A stretch of DNA of 8,360 nucleotides, from contig DAOVQG010000208.1 in NCBI GenBank assembly GCA_030628805.1, positions 1 through 8,360 on the forward strand. The letters run 5' to 3'. Under the pieces are notes generated by a model. The model was not told where the DNA came from. It did no database searches and was given only the letters and a program-made list of their open reading frames with translations. Numbering within the stretch: position 1 is the first letter of the stretch; every line of letters begins with the position of its first letter. Below, piece by piece: positions 1 to 6,399 of this stretch. Source of the stretch: JAGMDK01 sp023128695 (GTDB lineage: Bacteria > Planctomycetota > Phycisphaerae > UBA1845 > Fen-1342). Position numbers and translations under genes: made by a program.

Positions 1-128
1 ATCTGGCGGAGTTTGTCTATCGAGCGAATCGCCGGTGGCTGGAGGCGAACCTCTTCGACCGGCTCCTTGTCGCGGCCGTAACGGGTAAACACATGTGTTA
101 CCAGGAGTTAGTGACCGGAGACAACTAG
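1..128 (+). CDS. IS1595-family transposase, C-terminal fragment (5' end outside window)
   Basis: The frame starting at base 3 reads 41 codons to a TAG at 126-128. The peptide begins LAEFVYRANRRWLEANLFDR and continues through RLLVAAVTGKHMCYQELVTGDN. An 'EFVYRxNRR...LFDRLL' segment at the very C-terminus is typical of IS1595/ISXO2-like DDE transposases, where it follows the catalytic domain. The DDE residues are upstream of the window, so it cannot be judged whether the enzyme is intact. The gene ends about 24 bp before the presumed right end of the element, the usual spacing for a compact insertion sequence. It points rightward, toward the interrupted methyltransferase gene. Family assignment rests on recognising this short tail motif by eye. 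Confidence 0.72.
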   Translation, partial: LAEFVYRANRRWLEANLFDRLLVAAVTGKHMCYQELVTGDN

Positions 129-132
129 AGAT

Positions 133-152
133 TCAGTTAATGCGAAAGTAGC
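133..152 (+). repeat. Putative right terminal inverted repeat of the IS1595-like element
   Basis: The 20-base segment tcagttaatgcgaaagtagc lies immediately after the transposase stop and before the methyltransferase remnant. Read on the opposite strand it begins GCTACTTTCGC, a plausible outward-facing IS terminus. Its partner at the left end is not in the window. The exact last base (152, give or take two) is inferred. Confidence 0.45.
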
Positions 153-2034
153 TGACCAGGACGGTACCGCCTACACATGGCTGCAAGAGCCCGACCTGAA
201 TCGCCGTCGCCTGACTAAAGAAGATGAGGTCGATCCCGACGGACTTCCAGTTGCTGGGCGGCTCTTTCGGCAAAGCGGCATCACCGGCCAGAGCGGCGTG
301 GAAAAGACGAAGTATCCGGTTGAGATTGATGGCCAAACCTTTCGTCCTCAGAAAGGTGTATGGAAGACAGGTGAAGAAGGCATGCATCGCCTGCTTCATG
401 CTGATCGCATCGTCGGCTTGAAGTCAACGCTCGCCTACGTTCGATTCTTCGATGATTTTCACGTCTCGCCACGCATCAATATTTGGACTGACTGCAGCAG
501 TTCAGTGGGTGGTGAAAAAGTTTACGTTGTGCAGACAAACCCAAAGATCGTCGAACGATGCCTTCTCATGGCCACCGACGCCGGGGATCTTGTGCTGGAC
601 CCGACGTGCGGGTCGGGGACGACGGCGTATGTGGCCGAGCAGTGGGGCCGACGGTGGATCACGATCGACACCTCGCGGGTCTCCCTCGCCCTGGCCCGGG
701 CGCGGATCATGGGGGCGCGGTACTCATACTACCTGCTGGCCGACTCGACCCAAGGGCAGCAGAAGGAAGCCGAGGTGACCCGAACGGAGCCATCCACCGC
801 GCCGACGAATCACAACATCCGCCACGGTTTCGTCTACGAGCGTGTACCGCATATCACGCTGAAGTCGATCGCCAACAACGCCGAAATCGACGTCATCTGG
901 GAGAAGTTCCAGGCGGCGCTCGAACCGCTGCGCGAGAATGTGAACAAGACGGTCGGCAAGACATGGGAGGAATGGGAGATTCCCCGCGAGGCCGGCGACG
1001 GCTGGTCAGCCGAGGCGAAGAAGCTGCATGCCGAGTGGTGGCGGCAGCGGATCGCCCGGCAGAAGGAGATCGACGCGTCCATCGCGGCCAAGGCCGACTT
1101 CGAATACCTCTACGACAAGCCGTATGTGGACAAGAAGAAGGTCCGCGTCGCCGGGCCGTTCACGGTCGAGAGTCTCTCGCCGCACCGCGTGCTTACGGTC
1201 GATGCCGACGACGAACTGATTGACCCGGCCCAGGCGCCGGGCCGGACGGACGACGAGACCGACTTCGCCCAGATGATTCTGGAAAACCTGAAGACCGCCG
1301 GCGTGCAGCAGGCGCATAAGGAGGACAAGATCACGTTCTCCTCGATCGCGCCGTGGCCGGGGCACTACATCTGCGCCGAGGGTCGGTACGTCGAGGGCGA
1401 GACGGACGGCAAGGAGAAGCGGGCGGGCATATTCATCGGCCCGGAGTTCGGCACGGTGACGCGACAGGACCTGGTGGTCGCGGCCCGCGAGGCCGGCGAC
1501 GCCGACTTCGACGTGGTCATCGCCTGCGCGTTCAACTACGAGGCCCACGCCACCGAATTCAGCAAGCTTGGCCGCATTCCGGTGCTCAAGGCACGCATGA
1601 ACGCCGACCTGCACATGGCCGACGACCTGAAGAACACCGGCAAGGGCAACCTCTTCGTCATCTTCGGCGAGCCGGACATCGACATCCTCGACGCCGAGGA
1701 CGGCCAAGTGCAGGTGAAGATCAACGGCGTGGATGTCTTTCACCCCAGCAGCGGCGAGGTTCGCAGCGACGGCGCCGAAGGCATCGCCTGCTGGTTCATC
1801 GACACCGACTACAACGAAGAGAGCTTCTTCGTCCGCCACGCGTACTTTCTCGGCGCGAACGACCCGTACAAGTCGCTCAAGACCACGCTCAAGGCCGAAA
1901 TCAACGAAGACGCCTGGGCCACGCTCAACAGCGACACATCCCGGCCGTTTCAGAAGCCCAAGGGCGGCCGAATCGCGGTGAAGGTGATCAACCACCTCGG
2001 CGACGAAGTGATGAAGGTATTCCGGGTGGAGTGA
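153..2034 (+). pseudogene. mod: Type III-like DNA (adenine-N6) methyltransferase Mod, 5'-truncated by an insertion sequence
   Basis: The frame is open from 115 to the TGA at 2032-2034. Homology-like sequence starts by about codon 178 (WLQEPDLNRRRLTKEDE...). The first possible start is a GTG at 298 with no good ribosome binding site. From that GTG (578 codons), residues 101-109 read DPTCGSGTT, the AdoMet-binding motif I. It is preceded by VYVVQTNPK and followed by a GRRWITIDTSRVSLALAR motif II/III region, the classical type III/beta-class Mod arrangement. In beta-class enzymes the catalytic DPPY-like motif IV lies before motif I and the target-recognition domain. No such motif is present in what remains, so the N-terminal half is missing and catalysis should be lost. 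About 400 further residues form a long C-terminal domain (for example SSIAPWPGHYICAEG, DFDVVIACAFNYEAHA), as in the long Mod proteins of type III-like systems. The rest of the frame shows no internal stops. Third-position GC changes abruptly near 540-600. Confidence 0.83.
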
Positions 2035-2037
2035 GCG

Positions 2038-2415
2038 ATGACTGAACGTAAGCGATTGAGCGAGAAGAGCGTGATGGTGTTGAGCCTGATTGCTGACGGC
2101 CACAGTTATAGTCAGATTGTCGACGGGCATGCGGGGATCAGCTACCTGGACATCTTCGCGGCCGCGGAGGAGGCATTGCAGCTGAGCGAGTCTCAGTCTG
2201 ACTACCATGCCCGGATGGCGGAAATCAAGAAGCGCCACCCGCGCGCGTATGAGAAGTGGGAAGCGGAAGAAGACGAGAGACTGACAGGCCTGATTCGGGC
2301 GGGCGAGCCAGTCATGGCCATCGCACAGCGCTTCGAACGACAACCATCAGCAATCCGTTCGCGGTTGGCCAAGTTGAACCTAACCTCCGCGAATCGCTCA
2401 ATTGAGCAGGGATGA
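2038..2415 (+). CDS. Small helix-turn-helix/Myb-like DNA-binding protein
   Basis: This 125-residue protein has two recognisable parts. Residues about 7-48 (LSEKSVMVLSLIADGHSYSQI...YLDIFAAAEEAL) resemble the helix-turn-helix seen in DUF433-type and LuxR-like proteins. Residues about 78-115 (KWEAEEDERLTGLIRAGE, then AIAQRFERQPSAIRSRLAKL) look like a SANT/Myb-like helical DNA-binding unit in which the 'sAIRSRL' helix is the recognition helix. The ATG at 2038 lies 3 nt after the Mod stop. A GGAG at 2028-2031, inside the end of mod, sits 6 nt upstream, so translation is probably coupled. The helicase gene follows 4 nt after the stop. Its role is not known to me. Position between a methyltransferase and a helicase suggests a DNA-binding partner or regulator of the same restriction-type locus. 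The domain reading is by eye and no exact family is claimed. Confidence 0.8.
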   Translation: MTERKRLSEKSVMVLSLIADGHSYSQIVDGHAGISYLDIFAAAEEALQLSESQSDYHARMAEIKKRHPRAYEKWEAEEDERLTGLIRAGEPVMAIAQRFERQPSAIRSRLAKLNLTSANRSIEQG

Positions 2416-2419
2416 CTCC

Positions 2420-4495
2420 ATGGAGTTCCGCATCGCCGACACATTCACTGAGAGCCTGGCGAAGCTCCAGGGCGATGAACAGAAAGCCGTCAAGACAACC
2501 GCGTTTGACCTGCAGATGGACCCCAGCCGGCCCAGCATGCAATTCCATCGGCTCGACCGAGCCAAGGACAAGAGTTTCTGGTCCGTCCGTGTCAGCGGTG
2601 ACATCCGGCTTATCGTACACAGGAGCGATACCAGCCTGCTGCTCTGCTACGTGGACCATCACGACAAGGCGTACCAATGGGCCGAACGTCGCAGGATCGA
2701 GCGGCACCCCAGGACCGGCGCGATGCAGATCGTCGAGATTCGCGAGAAGGTGCTCGAAATCGAGGTGCCGAAGTACGTCGAGGTGGAGCAGGCGCCTCCG
2801 CCGAAGCCTCTGCTGCTTGCCGATGTGCCTGAGGAGACATTGCTTTCCTACGGCGTCCCCGCGGAATGGTTGGACGACGTCAAGGCAGCCAACGAGGACA
2901 CGCTCTTTGATCTCGCGGCACACCTTCCGCAGGAGGCCGCGGAGGCCTTGTTGGAGCTGGCGACGGGCGGCGAACCGGCGCTCCCAGCACACGCAACCCC
3001 AGACGAAGACCCATTCGGTCACCCCGACGCTCAGCGGCGTTTCCGGCTGGTCGCCAGCAACAAGGAGTTGGAGCGGGCACTCGAATACCCCTGGGACAAG
3101 TGGGCGGTATTCCTGCATCCTGCGCAGCGCGAGACCGTCGAGCGGAACTTTGGCGGTCCGGCACGGGTTGCTGGCTCTGCCGGAACCGGGAAGACGATTG
3201 TCGCTCTTCATCGGGCGGCCCACTTGGCGAGGAACCATCCGCAAGCTCGCGTGCTTCTCACGACGTTCTCCATTGCCCTCGCCCGCACACTCCGCCGAAA
3301 GCTCAAGCGGCTCATTAGCGACGAGCCTTCGCTGGAGCAGCGCATCGCCGTGCGAGCGATTGACGAGGTCGGGATTGAGACTTACGAATCTGCGTTTGGC
3401 AAGCCGACGATTCCGACCCCTTCCATGTTCCGAGCGCTTCTCGCAGCCGCGTCCGAGTCAGCTGAGGCTCACCGCTTTACGATGTCGTTCCTGGAGTCCG
3501 AGTGGCGTGACGTGGTCGATGCCTGGCAGCTACGGACGTGGGAGGAGTACCGCGATGTAGCGCGTCTTGGGCGCAAGACTCGGCTCGGGCAGAAACAGCG
3601 CGAGTTGCTGTGGACCATCTTCGACCAGGTTCGATCCGCATTGAGTGAGCGCGGCTTGATCACCGTACCGGGCGTATTCACGGCAGCCACTGAGCTTGTG
3701 GCTAACAGCGAGGCGTCTCCTGCCGACTTCATCGTCGTCGATGAAGCGCAAGACATCAGCATTCCCCAACTTCGGTTCTTGGCGGCCGTGGCTGGCGCGA
3801 AGGAGAACGGCCTGTTCTTTGCCGGTGACCTCGGACAGCGGATATTCCAGATTCCATTCTCGTGGAAATCGCTCGGCGTCGACGTCCGTGGCCGCTCCCA
3901 GACGCTTCGCATCAACTATCGCACGTCACACCAAATCCGTGCCCAAGCGGACCGACTGCTACCCGCTGAATTGTCAGATGTAGACGGAAACGTTGAGTCG
4001 CGAGCCGCCACGGTGTCCGCGTTTAGCGGGCCGGAGCCCACGATCCGAGCCTTCCCAACAGCCGAGGATGAAGCACGTGCCGTTGCGGCCTGGCTCACCG
4101 ACAGAATCAACGACGGCATCAAACCGGAGGAAATCGGCATCTTCGTGCGATCTGAAGCTGAGCTGCCCCGGGCGCGGGCTGCGGTTTCGGCGGCGGCCTT
4201 AACCGCCGTTCTGCTAGATGCGAGCACGGATGTTACCCCCGGCTCCGTGTCGATTTGCCCGATGCACTTCGCAAAGGGTCTGGAGTTCCGCGTCGTTGTT
4301 GTTGCCGCATGTGACGACGAGATCGTGCCCCTGCAGGCGCGCATCGAGGCCGTCACCGACGACGCGGACCTGGAAGAGGTGTACAACACCGAACGGCACT
4401 TACTCTACGTTGCCTGCACCAGGGCGCGTGACAATCTGCTCATCACTGGCGTTGATCCTGCTTCGGAGTTTCTGGACGACCTTTGTTCCAGCTAA
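2420..4495 (+). CDS. RelE/ParE-like domain fused to a UvrD/Rep-family SF1 DNA helicase
   Basis: The ATG at 2420 has AGGG at 2408-2411 (8-nt spacing) and gives 691 residues. An in-frame TTG at 2402 would add six residues and is less likely. Residues 1-95 look like a RelE/ParE/YoeB toxin fold (MEFRIADTFTESLAKL..., SFWSVRVSGDIRLIVHR, VDHHDKAYQWAERR). A helical linker follows (about 130-185; ADVPEETLLSYGVPAEWL). The helicase core carries Walker A GSAGTGKT at 252-259 (K258), Walker B VVDEAQD at 439-445, motif III GDLGQRIF from 469 (Q473), NYR at 499-501, KGLEF at 619-623, and motif VI VACTRAR at 664-670 (R668, R670). All hallmark UvrD/Rep motifs are therefore present and the ATPase should be functional with 3'-5' polarity, as known for the family. 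No PD-(D/E)XK nuclease motif was noticed. It is the last gene of the + strand operon. Whether the RelE-like part cleaves RNA, binds nucleic acid or is regulatory cannot be told. Confidence 0.92.
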   Translation: MEFRIADTFTESLAKLQGDEQKAVKTTAFDLQMDPSRPSMQFHRLDRAKDKSFWSVRVSGDIRLIVHRSDTSLLLCYVDHHDKAYQWAERRRIERHPRTGAMQIVEIREKVLEIEVPKYVEVEQAPPPKPLLLADVPEETLLSYGVPAEWLDDVKAANEDTLFDLAAHLPQEAAEALLELATGGEPALPAHATPDEDPFGHPDAQRRFRLVASNKELERALEYPWDKWAVFLHPAQRETVERNFGGPARVAGSAGTGKTIVALHRAAHLARNHPQARVLLTTFSIALARTLRRKLKRLISDEPSLEQRIAVRAIDEVGIETYESAFGKPTIPTPSMFRALLAAASESAEAHRFTMSFLESEWRDVVDAWQLRTWEEYRDVARLGRKTRLGQKQRELLWTIFDQVRSALSERGLITVPGVFTAATELVANSEASPADFIVVDEAQDISIPQLRFLAAVAGAKENGLFFAGDLGQRIFQIPFSWKSLGVDVRGRSQTLRINYRTSHQIRAQADRLLPAELSDVDGNVESRAATVSAFSGPEPTIRAFPTAEDEARAVAAWLTDRINDGIKPEEIGIFVRSEAELPRARAAVSAAALTAVLLDASTDVTPGSVSICPMHFAKGLEFRVVVVAACDDEIVPLQARIEAVTDDADLEEVYNTERHLLYVACTRARDNLLITGVDPASEFLDDLCSS

Positions 4496-4652
4496 CCGGG
4501 CTTTGCCTCGTACTGAGTGCTTGGCCAACCTGATATGGAGCTCGCGTTTGTACCCGATGCCCCTTGAGCACTCGTGGAATGCCAGCGTGTCGTCATCGTC
4601 AGGAAGTACCGGCTGTGCCGGATGGTCAATCTGACGATCGCACTTCCTATGC
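4496..4652. other. Convergent intergenic spacer with nested stem-loop
   Basis: The helicase gene (+) ends at 4495 and the zinc-ribbon gene (-) ends at 4653. No convincing gene lies between them. An outer inverted repeat ATCGTCAG (4595-4602) / CTGACGAT (4631-4638) encloses an inner hairpin CCGGC-tgt-GCCGG (4609-4621). Such a structure between convergent genes could end transcription from both sides. There is no T-run on either flank, so a classical Rho-independent terminator is not supported. Confidence 0.4.
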
Positions 4653-4970
4653 CTATGAGTTGCGGTCCGCGATTCGGCTTCCGCACGCCGGACAGTATCG
4701 CCCTCCCGGCCGAAGATCTTCGTCACACACAGGACATCGCGCTGTCGGTACGCACGTTCTTCGTACACTTCCAGGCGTTGAGGGAAGCAGAATCAGCAGC
4801 GCCGCAATCACCGTGATTGCCGTTCCTGTGATGTGCCGCGTGCCGATGGTTTGCGCCCAGCCGATTAGGCCGGCGCGATCAAGCCATTCGCCCAAGGCCA
4901 GGAAGTCCGCAAGGAGCAGAATCGACGCAATCGGCACGACAACGATCAGCCTCCGCATCTTGATGGTCAT
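4653..4970 (-). CDS. Small membrane protein with C-terminal zinc ribbon
   Basis: This hypothetical protein has 105 residues from the ATG at 4970; an upstream ATG at 4994 would add eight residues. The 4970 start is preferred because AAAGG lies about 11 nt upstream, whereas nothing resembling a ribosome binding site precedes 4994. Two hydrophobic stretches, about 8-26 (LIVVVPIASILLLADFLAL) and about 47-63 (ITGTAITVIAALLILLP), are probable transmembrane helices. The tail has a rubredoxin/zinc-ribbon pair, CPVC at 79-82 and CPAC at 93-96, joined by DEDLRPGGRY. With two helices and a short loop between them, N- and C-termini should be on the same side, plausibly cytoplasmic. No family name is recognised; similar zinc-ribbon tails occur on many small membrane or sensor proteins. 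It lies downstream of the ArdC-like gene on the same strand, with no obvious promoter of its own. Confidence 0.7.
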   Translation of the reverse strand: MTIKMRRLIVVVPIASILLLADFLALGEWLDRAGLIGWAQTIGTRHITGTAITVIAALLILLPSTPGSVRRTCVPTARCPVCDEDLRPGGRYCPACGSRIADRNS

Positions 4971-5108
4971 GGCAAAACCCGCCTTTCTGTGCATCTTGAC
5001 ACCGAATCCATCGTAGCGCGGAGCCGTCCAGCGCGCAAGGCCTTTTTCGGAATGAAGTTGCCACGCACATGCAAGTGGTGCAGAGCCCGCGCTCAGGAGT
5101 GCGCGGAG

Positions 5109-5348
5109 TCATGTCGTAAGCGATGCATCACTGGCTCGCCGATACGAATGCCGACCCTGATGCTTCATCCCCGGCATCATCCACGGGTCCACTATCAGTT
5201 CGTCCTCGTACAACTGCTCTTCCGGCATGGGATCAGGCTCAGGAACTGGCGGGGCAAGTTCTGTGGCGACCTGTCGCCAACGTGGGAACGCTCGTGGCGG
5301 TACCGAGACCGGTTCGACACGTAGCCGCGCCTCCTGCGCAGGGGCCAA
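5109..5348 (-). pseudogene. Out-of-frame C-terminal tail of the ArdC-like gene
   Basis: From about 5348 down to the TGA at 5109-5111 a second frame reads APAQEARLRVEPVSVPPRAF, then a Pro/Glu/Asp-rich segment (ELAPPVPEPDPMPEEQLYED) and DPWMMPGMKHQGRHSYRRAS. This looks like a genuine acidic protein tail. The in-frame continuation of the ArdC-like gene over the same bases (GPCAGGAATCRTGLGTATS...) is a low-complexity string typical of a shadow frame. Removing one base from the GGGG run at 5350-5353 would join them as ...DMKG-LAPAQEAR..., giving a protein of about 350 residues. It has no ribosome binding site or ATG of its own. Confidence 0.6.
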
Positions 5349-6162
5349 GCCCCTTCATATCCTCGATCAGCCGTCGAGCCGCGTCGGAAATCCTGCCCAA
5401 GCTCGCCGCAAGTGCCTTCCCTTCACCACCCCACAGGGCGATGTACCGGCTTGCCCGGAGCTCAACATCCAGGTCGAAGTGCCGGCAAACAACGTAGGCT
5501 ACGGCTTCTGCTTCGAGTTCCGCGGTGCGTCGTCCGATGCCGTATGCATCGCTCGCTATTAGCCGGCGGTGCATGGCTTCGTGGGCCAACTCATGGACCA
5601 GACTTTTGCTCTGTTGCCCGGTTGAGTGGCCAGTGGCAATTTCCACTTCTCCGCCCCTGCTAACGCCGAACGTGCCCTCCTCCATGGGGCGATATCGCAC
5701 GGTGATGCCACGCTTCGCGGCGACATTCGCTAATGCTGCCAGCAACCCTTTGGTATCTGCCCGAATCTCAGGGACTTCTGCCGTCGGTAGCCCCTTGCCT
5801 TCGGTCTGGGAGACGTCGAACACGCAGGCAGCCTTGAAGTACATGCGTACTCTCTCCTCCTCCTCATCGGCTGCCTTTCTGACCGGACACGGCGAGATGA
5901 TCCGGACTGCCTTTTCTCCCTTCCGTACTCTTCTGCCCAGCCGTTTCCAATGGCTGAAACCCGCGACGAGCGACGCCTGGGGGCGTTGCAGCGATATCAA
6001 GCATGCGTTCCTCCAGCTGTACATTGGAAACCGAGCCATCACATCGAGATACCGCCTCATTTCCTCTGAGCCGCGTTGCTTATCCACCGCGGCGGCGAGC
6101 CGGTTCACGCTGTCATCGATGGACTTCCGCAACTGCGTTGCGAGCGACGTTGTGCTGTTCAT
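5239..6162 (-). CDS. ArdC-like antirestriction protein (ssDNA-binding domain plus HExxH metallopeptidase), probably frameshifted at its end
   Basis: The ATG at 6162 is preceded by GAGGTGG (6173-6167, 4-nt spacing), the strongest ribosome binding site in the region, and gives 307 residues. A TTG at 6231 would place the leader hairpin inside the gene and is rejected. Residues about 35-92 carry the ArdC N-terminal (DUF1738-type) signature FPMYSWRNACLISLQRPQAS, VAGFSHWKRLGRRVRKGEKA, RIISPC. Residues 190-194 are HELAH, a zinc-binding HExxH site, and the glutamates at 215-219 (ELEAE, before AVAYVV) can supply the third ligand. ArdC from conjugative plasmids protects incoming single-stranded DNA from restriction. 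That is the expected role here, by homology only. After residue 270 the frame departs from plausible protein, as described for the tail entry. Both functional domains precede the break, so the product may still work. The gene may share a transcript with the zinc-ribbon gene downstream. Confidence 0.85.
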   Translation of the reverse strand: MNSTTSLATQLRKSIDDSVNRLAAAVDKQRGSEEMRRYLDVMARFPMYSWRNACLISLQRPQASLVAGFSHWKRLGRRVRKGEKAVRIISPCPVRKAADEEEERVRMYFKAACVFDVSQTEGKGLPTAEVPEIRADTKGLLAALANVAAKRGITVRYRPMEEGTFGVSRGGEVEIATGHSTGQQSKSLVHELAHEAMHRRLIASDAYGIGRRTAELEAEAVAYVVCRHFDLDVELRASRYIALWGGEGKALAASLGRISDAARRLIEDMKGLGPCAGGAATCRTGLGTATSVPTLATGRHRTCPASS

Positions 6163-6187
6163 CTTACCACCTCGGGACCTACCTCTT

Positions 6188-6222
6188 GCGGGCACGTCCT
6201 CAAGCTGGATGGACGTGCCCGC
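6188..6222 (-). promoter_or_regulatory. Perfect 12-bp inverted repeat in the leader of the ArdC-like gene
   Basis: GCGGGCACGTCC at 6188-6199 is matched exactly by GGACGTGCCCGC at 6211-6222, with an 11-nt spacer. The structure ends 25 nt before the ATG at 6162 and just upstream of the ribosome binding site. It could be a repressor operator, or an RNA hairpin affecting translation or transcription of the antirestriction gene. It lacks a following T-run, so simple termination is unlikely. Confidence 0.6.
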
Positions 6223-6242
6223 CACCGACAATTGTCCCGGTG
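6223..6242. promoter_or_regulatory. Palindrome GACAATTGTC within a CACCG/CGGTG dyad
   Basis: A perfect 10-bp palindrome lies at 6227-6236, bracketed by CACCG (6223-6227) and CGGTG (6238-6242). It directly abuts the upstream arm of the 12-bp repeat. An AT-centred palindrome of this size ahead of a gene is typical of a dimeric repressor site. A matching -35/-10 pair could not be identified. Confidence 0.4.
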
Positions 6243-6309
6243 ATTGAGCGTGTGCCGCCGTTTGAACGCCGTGGAGGAGGGCATAGCTCTCGCTACATCG
6301 GGGGAAGAA

Positions 6310-6333
6310 TCGCGGCCAGAAAAGCGGCCGCGA
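6310..6333 (-). terminator. Stem-loop downstream of the DUF1257/DUF2997 gene run
   Basis: TCGCGGCC (6310-6317) and GGCCGCGA (6326-6333) form a perfect 8-bp GC-rich stem with an 8-nt loop. On the - strand it lies about 67 nt after the stop of the 98-residue protein and is followed by TTCTTCCCCC, a weak pyrimidine run. It is therefore a candidate end of that transcript, separating it from the ArdC-like gene. The 237-bp gap 6163-6399 contains no gene that can be supported, only this hairpin and the two dyads ahead of the ArdC-like gene. Confidence 0.45.
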
Positions 6334-6399
6334 CGAAAGAGAAATGAGAATGAAGGGAAAGACAGCAGTGGGACGGTTACGCGGGAGATATCACGCGTG

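Larger units (their letters stand above)
1..152 (+). mobile_element. Right end of an IS1595-like insertion sequence
   Basis: The stretch holds the transposase tail and the short non-coding end that follows it. The probable boundary is near 152, because the in-frame methyltransferase homology resumes soon afterwards without a start codon. The terminal 20 bases, 133-152, are the likely right terminal inverted repeat. IS1595-family elements are known to make 8-bp target duplications, so 153-160 (tgaccagg) is the predicted duplicated target. The left copy is outside the window, so neither the repeat nor the duplication can be confirmed here. Confidence 0.6.

Noticed and set aside
1006..2343. Long - strand open frame of 445 codons opposite mod and the HTH gene
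   Set aside because: It is antisense to clear Mod motifs; its Val/Leu/Arg/Asp-rich composition is typical of the shadow of a GC-rich gene.
2312..3244. - strand 310-codon frame opposite the helicase N-terminus
   Set aside because: Shadow of the RelE-helicase gene; no domain pattern and no ribosome binding site.
2412..3560. + strand frame starting at an ATGA overlap with the HTH stop (382 codons)
   Set aside because: The attractive overlap is out of frame with the helicase; its Ser/Arg/Pro-rich sequence has no motifs, whereas the ATG at 2420 gives a full helicase.
4574..4816. + strand 80-codon frame after the helicase gene
   Set aside because: Overlaps the zinc-ribbon gene in antisense and shows no domain or ribosome binding site.
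5525..6247. + strand 240-codon frame over the ArdC-like gene
   Set aside because: Antisense to the HExxH protein and low in recognisable structure.
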